A stretch of 64,000 nucleotides of DNA from Crossaster papposus (Eukaryota > Echinodermata > Asteroidea > Velatida > Solasteridae), in the NCBI GenBank assembly GCA_037893245.1, contig JBAIAA010000876.1, positions 328,734 to 392,733 on the forward strand, given 5' to 3'. A model generated the notes under the pieces. The model worked only from the letters and a program-made list of their open reading frames with translations. It searched no databases and had not been told where the DNA came from. Below are positions 1-12,072 of the stretch, piece by piece (position 1 is the stretch's first letter; each line of letters opens with the position of its first letter). Made by a program: the position numbers and the translations under genes.

Positions 1-719
1 ATATTTTCTAGGTCGCAGTACGGTAATTTTACGTTCAAAATCCGTTAAACTAAAATAAGGCGATGGTTTGGTTTTTCTACAGGTGAAAACCCCCGTTATT
101 TTACGAATATTTGTTACAGTACATAAGTGTCATATCCGCTCTGCACGGACACGTATGGCAGCCATCTTAGATCTTGTCACTTACAATGCAGGCGGTGGGT
201 TATTATATTTTTTGGGAACTTCGATTACGAAGATTCCTGGGTGATTTTGGTTGTTTGGGTACGTGGTTCCACCATGTTGCAACAAAAGATACCTACTTTA
301 TGGTGCACAACCAGTTAGACTAGAACCTTCATCCAAAAGGCAAATATAAAATAGAGTAGAACTTTTAATCAAAGGGCGCTTCATTCATATACTTGTTTAA
401 TTATTATGTTGAAACATGTTCCAACTAGCCCCATGCAGTGGCCCGTGTGACATTTTCAATAACTACAATAACGCCGCTTTTTAACCTTATTTGTATAGCT
501 TAGAGCATAAAATATTCAGAAACTGGTCAATCTTATTTATAAGCATTAGTAAGGTAATATATTTTTTTTGAATGGTGAAAAGTATTTACTCTGAAGGTGA
601 AAATAAAAACTTGCCTTTCCCCTTATGTACTATTGGGGCACTGGAGCTGAAGGCAATATTATATAGCTGTATAAACAATCTCAATGTTTCAAATAACTCC
701 ATGTTTCAATCCCTTCCTT
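1..719. other. Non-coding flank
   Basis: AT-rich sequence with only short open frames. No recognisable gene, RNA or repeat was found here. Confidence 0.5.
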
Positions 720-722
720 AAA

Positions 723-900
723 GGTGACTCTTGACTCAGACTCGTGACTCGACCTTTGTGACTCATGACTCGGACTCTACCTGTTTGACTCGGGACTCGG
801 ATTCGGAAGAGGTGATTCGGACTTTGACTAGCTGATATGTTTGGTGACTCGAATACAAGTTTGCCATTTAATGACCTTTAGGACTACCTGACTCCAAAGG
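723..900. repeat. Degenerate GACTC/TGACTC cluster
   Basis: About ten GACTC pentamers lie within roughly 130 bases, many as TGACTC and spaced 5-20 bases apart. Two of them extend to TGACTCA, which is the AP-1/bZIP consensus. The cluster looks like a decayed short minisatellite. It lies about 350 bases past the 3' end of the first maltase locus. A regulatory role is only a possibility. Confidence 0.5.
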
Positions 901-1254
901 TGTGACGTTGCACACCGAGCAATAAGTTCTAGCAATTAGATAAAAACTATTGATAAACTTAACTTAATTTTGTTCCATTTTCTTTACTTAAATAGTTAAT
1001 TGTAACGTAACAATTTAACTGTAACGAAACGTTTTCAAACGTATTTGCGAGAAATACTATGCATAATTCCGCTGTAATTATTCGGAATTTCAAAACCTAT
1101 AGCTTCACTGCAAAAGCGAGCTTATTTCGAACTATCATTCACTTAGTTTACTACATTCTCAAACCAAACTTTCGAATGAATGACCTTTTACACCATCACT
1201 GTCAATATTTGAACATGACGTGGTAAACTATGTTTGGCCACGACTGTTGCAATG

Positions 1255-3059
1255 CTAAGTGCCAGAAACAGGGTTGGTACTCATGCTTAAGTCGTAAACC
1301 GAGGCCTTAATGATAAGCGCCTCGCCTGCCGCAGCAGAGATTTTACCTAGCCCCTGGGATTTCCCGTTGCGATCCATGTTGCTGCTGATGTCAATGACAC
1401 CAGTGTCACCCTCGGCTTTCAACTCTAACTTCATTAGGGCTGCGGTGTATTCCTCAGTAGACTCGGAGGTACCAGCGTTGATGATGACTAGGAAGGAATC
1501 AAGGCCTGGGGTATCAGGCATACGAAGGAAAGAGAAGGTCTTGTCGTTCACGATGACGTACTTGAGGTGGTTGGTTTGGAAGGCAGGCTCGTCTTTCCGG
1601 AGTGCTGCTAGCTTCTTGTAGAGTGCCAACGCGGAGGTGTTGTCTGCCTTTTGGTCAGCAACGTTGACTCCTGAAAGGTAGTTGTGGTTGACAGGAAGCC
1701 ATGTTTTCCCGGTAGTGGTGCTGAAGCCGGCATGGCGTGACCTGTCCCACTGCATCGGGGAACGCTCAGGGTCTCGTGTGTACTCCTCCCAGTGTTCAGG
1801 GTTGCTGATCGCAAACGGGTCTTGGGTTTCATTGTATGGGACCCACATATCCTCCATTGCTATCTCTTCACCGTAGTAGGTGGTTGGGGTACCAGGCAGG
1901 AGAAGATTCAAGACGTTCAAAGCTCGTGTATAATTGACACCCATCCTATCGGCGATTCGGAAGTTGTCGTGGTTACCAATCACCCAGTTTGGCCACTTGT
2001 CAGGTGGTAGGTCCCTCATCCATTCATCAACCATCTTGTAGATTTTAGTGCCCGAGAGGTTCTGTTTGTCGAGATCAATCAATTTTAAATTGAAAGGGAA
2101 ATCTGCCTCATATCGTTCTGGGGTTCCATAGTATGAAAGGAGTACCTTGTGAGTGGCATATGCCTCTGTCACCATGAACCGGTAGTTTGGTTCCTTACTG
2201 TACTCATTCAAGACTCTTCGCCACGCGTACACTAATTCGTGTACCTCGGGGAAATCAGCCGTCTTGTTGTGGATAAGGCTGTGATACTGGGGTTGCTCGC
2301 CTGGTATCGCAGTGTAGTCTGGATTGATCGGCTCATCCCCCAGGCCTTCGCTTTCGTAAATGTACCTGATTGCGTCTACACGGAAGCCATCTACGCCTTT
2401 CTCTAGCCAGAATCGCAGGACGTTGATCATCTCCAAATGCACGGCGGGGTAACGATAGTTGAGATCTGGCTGAATGTTAAGAAATTGATGCAGATAGAAC
2501 TGCTGTCTCTCTGGTACCCACTCCCATACCGTACCGCCCAGCAGACCCACCCAGTTATTTGGAATGCATTCTTTAGGAGGATCAGAACAATTCTTTTTTG
2601 GGTCTACCCAAACATAGTAATCTTTGTATCGATTGGTGCTGTCTTTGTTTTTCTTGCTCTCTATAAACCACCGGTGCTGATCGCTAGTGTGGTTAGGGAC
2701 AAAATCCATCACGAGTTTAAGGCCAAGCCGGTGTGCCTTACTGATCAGCTCATCAAAGTCAGCCATGGTACCGAATATGGGATCGATATTTTTGAAATCG
2801 GCCACATCGTAGCCAAAGTCGGCCATGGGCGACTTGTACACCGGGTTCAGCCATACGGTGCCTACCCCGATGTCGTTGAAGTACTCCAGGCGGGACGTGA
2901 TACCATCACCGTCCAAGTCCATGAAGGAACGCGGGTAGATCTGGTACACGATCGTACCCTTCCACCATTATCCCATCTAAATCCTTCTGCCAATGTTGGT
3001 GTGAACACAAACAGGAAAATAGCGCGTATCACAGTCATGGTGTACATTGTAAATAACAT
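1255..3059 (-). pseudogene. GH13 maltase-like locus 1, frameshifted
   Basis: This is a glycoside hydrolase family 13 alpha-glucosidase (maltase) copy read right to left. A start codon at 3059 opens a signal-peptide-like segment ending TPTLAEGFRWD. One base is then missing relative to the copy at 18597-20375, in the WDEWWKG region near 2970. The main 564-residue frame therefore has no ATG of its own before the catalytic domain. That frame keeps the GH13 signatures: FVPNHTS, the nucleophile Asp in DGFRVDA, the acid/base Glu in VTEAY, and GNHDNF. Two further lesions are visible. Eighteen bases (GVGDLD) are missing from the DGDG loop that often helps bind calcium in this family, and five bases are lost near the 3' end, which changes and shortens the C-terminus. 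The long frame suggests recent inactivation. Use of an internal Met is possible but would remove the signal peptide. Confidence 0.85.
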
Positions 3060-4341
3060 CGGTAAACTTGTATGTGTCCCCCAGGTTCAGTTTGTCAGTG
3101 TTATTCGTTCACAGTTCTCCTGGATGGTACACTATAACAATATTCCGTCTCCTTGTCCGTATATTGGTTTGTGTCACGGAAACAAAATGCTGTACTTGTC
3201 TATTATTGCATTTTCACTATTGGAAAATTATCAAGGCGAGTGTGATAAATAATTACGAATCGCAACCTCCATATGGCCATACTGATGATAATAATACACG
3301 TACACAAGCTGTACATGTATACAACGGTTGTTCCGAATGAGTGAGAATACGTCACCGGCACCGCCACATAAAACAAAAACAGGTTTGCGTGCACTCAATG
3401 GTCGATCCTCGGTGAGTGTTTATGCATGACTGTGTGTGTGATAGAGTTTCTTTTTGTAATTAAAATAGGAGACGTATAAAAATAGAGGACAAAAGGGTCC
3501 CATTTCAAAAAGGTCACCCGATTCCGATTAGTGCACAAAACCTATGAGAAGCCTTCCAAAAAAGTACAAACAAAAGAAGGGCAATAATTAGGAGGTCCTT
3601 GGTTGAAGGCGTATACAAACGTACACGTGTAATTGTATATGTTCCTGTTATGTATATGTGTGTGTCTCAGTCAATTCGCAGCCTTCGCAAAAGTGCTTAT
3701 TTTTATTTGCTATACGTATGTATAACTCTCTTGGTAAAATGAACATTCACGAGATGGGACACCATTTTCAATACTCGTTTTTCCGAAAAGGGGTCTTCGA
3801 AACAACGTGTTTTTTTTAACAAACAGGTTGAAAATACTATCGCCTTTTAGTTTAGATAGATTATTCAAATTTTCATCAAAAAACAGGGACGGAACTATGA
3901 CCGTTGTTGTAGTGAATTTAAGGTGAAAACTGCCATTTTTCTTTACTAAACAAAGTTCGGCAGAATAATCGAACAGTTTGATGACAAGATATATTCTTTA
4001 CTTAGGCCTACCTATCTTCAAAATTATGGTTCTGTTGGTTACCCGAAACAGTCAGGGTCACTAAAAATTGACGTTCATTCCAAATCAAGGCTCACAAAAA
4101 TAATGCCACTCAGAAAGCACGTAAATGCCGTGAGTGAACTGTCCCTATTGGTTAAATCACCCAACGGCCTGTATATTGACCAATCATGCATTGCTATACT
4201 AAACTCAAGAACGCTTTCGCATGTCGGGTCCTCTGCTCCACACAGGCTTATAAGTAGTGTAAACCCGGAGTAAAGGCGTCCGACTATAACATGTGCCCAA
4301 CGATCGATTGTAAACAAACATCCCATGCACAAGCGTATCAT
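3060..4341. other. Intergenic, no gene seen
   Basis: No convincing coding region. A 27-base motif beginning CCCGAAACAGTC near 4043 recurs in diverged form near 4560, so the sequence between them may be an old insertion. The region ends at the left breakpoint of the 3.87-kb duplication. Confidence 0.4.
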
Positions 4342-5267
4342 ATCGTTGATCTCCATTATAAAGGAGATAATGTGTACAACACGTACGCGTGTACAGTATA
4401 ATCCACGTGAATGGCGAGTGTAACAGTTTTTGTAGATTCTCGTAAATTTTCGCATCAAAATAAAAATCGCCCGTAGGACCGGCAGAGATGGGAATAGTAC
4501 GAGTCGAAAGCATAACTCTTCAAGTTTGTAACAAATGAGAAATTTTGTCTCGAAACATCCCGAAACAGTCGGGGTCACCAAAAACGTGCAGGTATTCTAG
4601 ACTAAATAAAAAGTATTTTCATACCTCATTTCACAAGCCTCGGAAATAGCCTTCACAACAAAATAATCAATACAAATACTATTATTCGACACAGAAAATA
4701 ATAAATGTTCACTTAACACCCCCATGTTGGCCCAACACTGCTGCAAAAACAGACTTATGTCCCATTTTCGCGGGGCACTCCTCCATGCTTACAAAACCTC
4801 GTAAAATATCGTTGCGACGAGACCGTCAATTCGCTGCAAACTCGTCGGGTGCACTAGCCTAATTCAAGTCCCATTGAAAACAGTGTAAAATCAACAATGT
4901 TCAGGACCAAGTTTCATGCACACCGACATCACTGGGGTTTCTCAAACAACAATCAGATTATTGTCTTGGTCTTTATCTTTCCATTTCTTTTCGATTTTTA
5001 GTAGGTTAGCCAATTACATTTTTTGATATTCACACCAAAAGAAACTCACCTCCCGAAAAGTGATACTTCCCGAGCCTGCAAGCAGCCATTTTACAAATGG
5101 CATCTCTCCACGTTCTAGGGCAATTGGGACCCATTTTTCAACCGTACTTTTGTCAAGTCTGCCCTCAGATTGAAGCTCAAAAACCAGGGAGTTGATCCTA
5201 TGCTAAATTACACAATCCCACCATTTCTTTCACCAAACGGCATCCTTTTTCAAAAGAAATTGTAGGG

Positions 5268-5280
5268 GGGGGGGGGGCAC
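5268..5280. repeat. Poly-G run
   Basis: A run of about 13 G. The duplicated copy near 9130 has one more G, which accounts for the one-base difference in length between the two duplication units. Confidence 0.85.
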
Positions 5281-5656
5281 ATTTTATGCTAATGAGCTGG
5301 CGGAGAAATTCTCCCTTCAATTAGGGTAGTGCACCCGTCGCTGTTCGCCTCATTATCGAGTACGTCGCGACCTGACTGGTCTATTACACGAAGCGCACAC
5401 AGGGTACCGAATATAGGTAAACGAGGCGAGGCTTCGTCAAAATATGTCATGAATTGATGTTTGTGAGTGCGGGACACTGACGGGGAATATAGCGCGGCAT
5501 ATCGGAGTTACACTGAACTACAGTGGGGCCAGCTTGCAGGTCGCGCCAAGTTAATCGTCCATATCGCTCAGATGGAAAAAAATCAACAGTCAATAATCAA
5601 ATCAAAATTCTAGTAATTTATTTAGGGTTAGGAGGGAATGTGCATCAAAATATAAC

Positions 5657-6302
5657 AATTGTGACCTGTCATCACAAAATGAGAGTAAAGTCGGAAATAT
5701 TGAAAGTTGAGATATTGGTATTTTCAAATTCTTGAGAAAGAGAGCTTTCCAATGATACATAACACTTGGGGGTTTTGCAATAAATACTTTTTACAGCGCT
5801 CTAGAAAGTCATGGGTTTCACAAAACGTGTTTGTGAGAAAACTAACTTTAAACATCTTAAACAAAACACGCAAAAGTTAACAAAACAGGACAAGTAAGGT
5901 TCGGTTGAGCATAGCAACGGCTATGTTCTAATCATTATTTCTTCTTGAAATTTTCAACACATACAAACTATTGTATAAACAGCAAAATATCAAAATTTCG
6001 AAAATGTGGGATACTTATGAGGACCTGATTTGCATATTTAATTACCGTGTTAATTAGACCACTAATGGACTTTAATTCAAACACTAACTACGCAAACACT
6101 ACGCAAACTCGCGTAATTTAATTGGTTTTCGATCATCTGATCTGACCCCAAAAAATGGGAATATGTAGAAGAGGACTTGGGCTTTCCAAATTACCAAAAT
6201 TCTTAAAATTGACCACCCCTTCATATTTTGACTTTGAATGGCCATATCTCTGAATCACATTGTGCGACTTTACTCTCATTTTGTGGTGACAGGTCACAAT
6301 TA
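5657..6302. mobile_element. MITE with AATTGTGACCTGTCA inverted ends (copy in unit 1)
   Basis: The sequence beginning AATTGTGACCTG and running through CACAAAATGAGAGTAAAGTCG returns in inverted form at 6266-6302, giving terminal inverted repeats of about 37 bases with one mismatch. The roughly 570-base interior is AT-rich and non-coding. The same element lies at 9523-10168 because of the segmental duplication. Confidence 0.8.
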
Positions 6303-6852
6303 ATAGCTTTAAATATTTCGTTACAGTAGATGCATCTGTTGAATCTACGAGTCCGTTAGATGATTATAGGTAACCAATCATTATTCTAATAATACGTGTG
6401 TGTTGTTATTGATTTAAAAACCATTTGCACGTAAAGCATGTGTCACTATGCTAATGACCAGCTGTGCAAGTGCAGTTATAATAGTTAATAGTAACTACAT
6501 GTATAGTATCAAAGGTTATGTATACAATCTACCTATATGATTAAAACTATTGATCAACTTAAACTTCTTCAATGTTTTCATTTTTCGGTACTTAAAAAGT
6601 GAATTGTAACGTAAAAAGTGAAATATAACAAAACGTTTTCAAACGTTTTCAAACGTATCAACAATATAATTTGCGCCAATTAATCTGCATACAAATTCCG
6701 CTGTAACTATTCGGATTTAGAAAACCTAGTTTGACTGCATAATCACTATCTACGCTGTTCAAATTCGAGAGAAAAAAAGCCGATATCAAAATGGTCATTC
6801 ACTGCATTCTCAAACCGAATTTTCGAATGGTTATTACATTACACTATCACTG

Positions 6853-8206
6853 TCAATATTTCAACGTGACGCGATAACATATTTTAGCCACGACTGTTGC
6901 AATGCTAAGTGCTAGAGACAGGGTTGGTACTGATGCTGAGCTTAAGCCATAAACCGAGGCCTTGATGATAAATGCCTCGCCTGCAGCTGAATAAATTTTA
7001 CTCAGTCCTTGGGATTTCCCGTTGCGATCCATGTTGCTGCTGATTTCAATGACCCCAGTGTCACCCTCGGCTTTCAACTCTAACTTCATTAGGGCTGCGG
7101 TGTAATCCTCAGTAGACTCGGAGGTACCAGCGTTGATGATGACTAGGAAGGACTCAAGGCCCGGTGTATCAGGCATACGGAGGAAAGAGAAGATCTTGTC
7201 GTTCACGATGACGTACTTGAGGTGGTTGGTTTGGAAGGCAGGCTCGTCTTTCCGGAGTGCTGCTAGCTTCTTGTAGAGTGCCAACGCAGATGTGTTGTCT
7301 GCCTTTTGGTCAGCAACGTTGACTCCTGAGAGGTAGTTCTGGTTGACAGGAAGCCATGTTTTCCCGGTAGTGGTGCTGAAGCCGGCATGACGTGACCTGT
7401 CCCACTGCATCGGGGAACGCTCAGGGTCTCGTGTGTACTCCTCCCAGTGTTCAGGATTGTTTATTGCGAAAGGGTCTTGGGTTTCATTGTATGGAACCCA
7501 GATATCCTCCATCGCTATCTCTTCACCGTAGTAGGTGGTCGGGGTACCAGGCAGGAGAAGATTCAAGACGTTCAAAGCTCGTGCATAATTGACACCCATC
7601 CTATCAGCGATTCGGAAGTTGTCGTGGTTACCAATCACCCAGTTTGGCCACTTGTCAGGCGGTAGGTCCCTCATCCAATCATCAACCATCTTGTAGATTT
7701 TAGTGCCCGAGAGGTTATCTTTGTTGAGTTCAATTAAACCGAAGTTGAAAGGGAAATCTGCCTCAGGTTGATCCGTGGTTCCGTAGTATGGGATGAGTGC
7801 ATTGTGAGTATCGTAAGTCTCTGTCACCATGAATCGATACTGGTCATTGCCGAATTCCTGGAAGATTCTCCTCCAGTCCTTGATGACGTCATGGAGCTCA
7901 GGGAGATCCGCCGTCATGGTGTGGAGCAAGCTGTCGTACTGAGCCTGCTCTCCCGGTGTTGCTGTGTAATCAGGATTCACCGGCTCATCTTCTAGACCCT
8001 CGCTCTCGTACATGTGCCGGATGGCGTCTACGCGTAGACCGTCCACGCCTTTGGTCAGCCAGAAACGCACCACGTCATCCATCGCTGCTTTTACCTCCTG
8101 TTTGCGGTAGTTCAGATCCGGTTGCTCCTTGAGAAACTGATGCAAGTAAAACTGCTGCCTCTCCGGTACCCACTCCCACATGGAGCCTCCGAACACACTT
8201 ACCCAG
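6853..8206 (-). pseudogene. GH13 maltase-like locus 2, 5'-truncated duplicate
   Basis: This is a 447-residue open frame identical or nearly so to the C-terminal part of the intact gene at 10719-12587, starting just before the WEWVPERQQF segment. It lacks a signal peptide, the first beta strands of the TIM barrel, conserved region I (the DFVPNH motif) and any in-frame ATG at its 5' edge. The remaining part keeps region II (GLRVDAIRH), region III (VTETYD) and region IV (GNHDNF). The cut coincides exactly with the right edge of the 3865-bp duplication unit, so the truncation was caused by the duplication. It has no obvious promoter and is almost certainly non-functional, though still nearly undecayed. 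Confidence 0.92.
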
Positions 8207-11200
8207 ATCGTTGATCTCCATTATAAAGGAGATAATGTGTACAACACGTACGCGTGTACAGTATAATCCACGTGAATGGCGAGTGTAACAGTTTTTGTAG
8301 ATTCTCGTAAATTTTCGCATCAAAATAAAAATTGCCCGTAGGACCGGCAGAGATGGGAATAGTACGAGTCGAAAGCATAACTCTTCAAGTTTGTAACAAA
8401 TGAGAAATTTTGTCTCGAAACATCCCGAAACAGTCGGGGTCACCAAAAACGTGCAGGTATTCTAGACTAAATAAAAAGTATTTTCATACCTCATTTCACA
8501 AGCCTCGGAAATAGCCTTCACAACAAAATAATCAATACAAATACTATTATTCGACACAGAAAATAATAAATGTTCACTTAACACCCCCATGTTGGCCCAA
8601 CACTGCTGCGAAAACAGACTTATGTCCCATTTTCGCGGGGCACTCCTCCATGCTTACAAAACCTCGTAAAATATCGTTGCGACGAGACCGTCAATTCGCT
8701 GCAAACTCGTCGGGTGCACTAGCCTAATTCAAGTCCCATTGAAAACAGTGTAAAATCAACAATGTTCAGGACCAAGTTTCATGCACACCGACATCACTGG
8801 GGTTTCTCAAACAACAATCAGATTATTGTCTTGGTCTTTATCTTTCCATTTCTTTTCGATTTTTAGTAGGTTAGCCAATTACATTTTTTGATATTCACAC
8901 CAAAAGAAACTCACCTCCCGAAAAGTGATACTTCCCGAGCCTGCAAGCAGCCATTTTACAAATGGCATCTCTCCACGTTCTAGGGCAATTGGGACCCATT
9001 TTTCAACCGTACTTTTGTCAAGTCTGCCCTCAGATTGAAGCTCAAAAACCAGGGAGTTGATCCTATGCTAAATTACACAATCCCACCATTTCTTTCACCA
9101 AACGGCATCCTTTTTCAAAAGAAATTGTAGGGGGGGGGGGGGGCACATTTTATGCTAATGAGCTGGCGGAGAAATTCTCCCTTCAATTAGGGTAGTGCAC
9201 CCGTCGCTGTTCGCCTCATTATCGAGTACGTCGCGACCTGACTGGTCTATTACACGAAGCGCACACAGGGTACCGAATATAGGTAAACGAGGCGAGGCTT
9301 CGTCAAAATATGTCATGAATTGATGTTTGTGAGTGCGGGACACTGACGGGGAATATAGCGCGGCATATCGGAGTTACACTGAACTACAGTGGGGCCAGCT
9401 TGCAGGTCGCGCCAAGTTAATCGTCCATATCGCTCAGATGGAAAAAAATCAACAGTCAATAATCAAATCAAAATTTTAGTAATTTATTTAGGGTTAGGAG
9501 GGAATGTGCATCAAAATAGAACAATTGTGACCTGTCATCACAAAATGAGAGTAAAGTCGGAAATATTGAAAGTTGAGATATTGGTATTTTCAAATTCTTG
9601 AGAAAGAGAGCTTTCCAATGATACATAACACTTGGGGGTTTTGCAATAAATACTTTTTACAGCGCTCTAGAAAGTCATGGGTTTCACAAAACGTGTTTGT
9701 GAGAAAACTAACTTTAAACATCTTAAACAAAACACGCAAAAGTTAACAAAACAGGACAAGTAAGGTTCGGTTGAGCATAGCAACGGCTATGTTCTAATCA
9801 TTATTTCTTCTTGAAATTTTCAACACATACAAACTATTGTATAAACAGCAAAATATCAAAATTTCGAAAATGTGGGATACTTATGAGGACCTGATTTGCA
9901 TATTTAATTACCGTGTTAATTAGACCACTAATGGACTTTAATTCAAACACTAACTACGCAAACACTACGCAAACTCGCGTAATTTAATTGGTTTTCGATC
10001 ATCTGATCTGACCCCCAAAAATGGGAATATGTAGAAGAGGACTTGGGCTTTCCAAATTACCAAAATTCTTAAAATTGACCACCCCTTCATATTTTGACTT
10101 TGAATGGCCATATCTCTGAATCACATTGTGCGACTTTACTCTCATTTTGTGGTGACAGGTCACAATTAATAGCTTTAAATATTTCTTTACAGTAGATGCA
10201 TCTGTTGAATCTACGAGTCCGTTAGATGATTATAGGTAACCAATCATTATTCTGGTAATACGTGTGTGTTGTTATTGATTTAAAAACCATTTGCACGTAA
10301 AGCATGTGTCACTATGCTAATGACCAGCTGTGCAAGTGCAGTTATAATAGTTAATAGTAACTACATGTATAGTATCAAAGGTTATGTATACAATCTACCT
10401 ATATGATTAAAACTATTGATCAACTTAAACTTCTTCAATGTTTTCATTTTTCGGTACTTAAAAAGTGAATTGTAACGTAAAAAGTGAAATATAACAAAAC
10501 GTTTTCAAACGTTTTCAAACGTATCAACAATATAATTTGCGCCAATTAATCTGCATACAAATTCCGCTGTAACTATTCGGATTTAGAAAACCTAGTTTGA
10601 CTGCATAATCACTATCTACGCTGTTCAAATTCGAGAGAAAAAAAGCCGATATCAAAATGGTCATTCACTGCATTCTCAAACCGAATTTTCGAATGGTTAT
10701 TACATTACACTATCACTGTCAATATTTCAACGTGACGCGATAACATATTTTAGCCACGACTGTTGCAATGCTAAGTGCTAGAGACAGGGTTGGTACTGAT
10801 GCTGAGCTTAAGCCATAAACCGAGGCCTTGATGATAAATGCCTCGCCTGCAGCTGAATAAATTTTACTCAGTCCTTGGGATTTCCCGTTGCGATCCATGT
10901 TGCTGCTGATTTCAATGACCCCAGTGTCACCCTCGGCTTTCAACTCTAACTTCATTAGGGCTGCGGTGTAATCCTCAGTAGACTCGGAGGTACCAGCGTT
11001 GATGATGACTAGGAAGGACTCAAGGCCCGGTGTATCAGGCATACGGAGGAAAGAGAAGATCTTGTCGTTCACGATGACGTACTTGAGGTGGTTGGTTTGG
11101 AAGGCAGGCTCGTCTTTCCGGAGTGCTGCTAGCTTCTTGTAGAGTGCCAACGCAGATGTGTTGTCTGCCTTTTGGTCAGCAACGTTGACTCCTGAGAGGT

Positions 11201-12072
11201 AGTTCTGGTTGACAGGAAGCCATGTTTTCCCGGTAGTGGTGCTGAAGCCGGCATGACGTGACCTGTCCCACTGCATCGGGGAACGCTCAGGGTCTCGTGT
11301 GTACTCCTCCCAGTGTTCAGGATTGTTTATTGCGAAAGGGTCTTGGGTTTCATTGTATGGAACCCAGATATCCTCCATCGCTATCTCTTCACCGTAGTAG
11401 GTGGTCGGGGTACCAGGCAGGAGAAGATTCAAGACGTTCAAAGCTCGTGCATAATTGACACCCATCCTATCAGCGATTCGGAAGTTGTCGTGGTTACCAA
11501 TCACCCAGTTTGGCCACTTGTCAGGCGGTAGGTCCCTCATCCAATCATCAACCATCTTGTAGATTTTAGTGCCCGAGAGGTTATCTTTGTTGAGTTCAAT
11601 TAAACCGAAGTTGAAAGGGAAATCTGCCTCAGGTTGATCCGTGGTTCCGTAGTATGGGATGAGTGCATTGTGAGTATCGTAAGTCTCTGTCACCATGAAT
11701 CGATACTGGTCATTGCCGAATTCCTGGAAGATTCTCCTCCAGTCCTTGATGACGTCATGGAGCTCAGGGAGATCCGCCGTCATGGTGTGGAGCAAGCTGT
11801 CGTACTGAGCCTGCTCTCCCGGTGTTGCTGTGTAATCAGGATTCACCGGCTCATCTTCTAGACCCTCGCTCTCGTACATGTGCCGGATGGCGTCTACGCG
11901 TAGACCGTCCACGCCTTTGGTCAGCCAGAAACGCACCACGTCATCCATCGCTGCTTTTACCTCCTGTTTGCGGTAGTTCAGATCCGGTTGCTCCTTGAGA
12001 AACTGATGCAAGTAAAACTGCTGCCTCTCCGGTACCCACTCCCACATGGAGCCTCCGAACACACTTACCCAG
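8207..12072. repeat. Tandem segmental duplication, copy 2 (3866 bp)
   Basis: Second copy of the block at 4342-8206. Its right edge lies inside the intact maltase gene, which continues uninterrupted beyond 12072. That copy therefore kept its full 5' end. Confidence 0.95.
9523..10168. mobile_element. MITE with AATTGTGACCTGTCA inverted ends (copy in unit 2)
   Basis: Duplicate of the element at 5657-6302, carried along in the segmental duplication. Its inverted terminal sequences are intact. Confidence 0.8.

Larger units (their letters stand above)
4342..8206. repeat. Tandem segmental duplication, copy 1 (3865 bp)
   Basis: The block is repeated almost base for base immediately to the right (8207-12072). 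Only scattered substitutions and a one-base change in a poly-G run near 5270/9135 are visible. It carries the 3' two thirds of a maltase gene and its 3' flank. The junction at 8206/8207 joins the maltase coding sequence (ending ..ACTTACCCAG) directly to intergenic sequence that is otherwise found at 4342. Confidence 0.95.

Noticed and set aside
1310-3252. Plus-strand open frames antisense to the first maltase locus (up to 271 codons)
   Set aside because: Shadows of the codon bias of the minus-strand gene. No domain is recognised, and similar shadows recur opposite every maltase copy.
4075-4581. 168-codon minus-strand frame ending before the duplication
   Set aside because: No recognisable domain. 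Its 5' part is repeated at 8075-8446 only because of the segmental duplication, where it runs into maltase sequence in the wrong frame.
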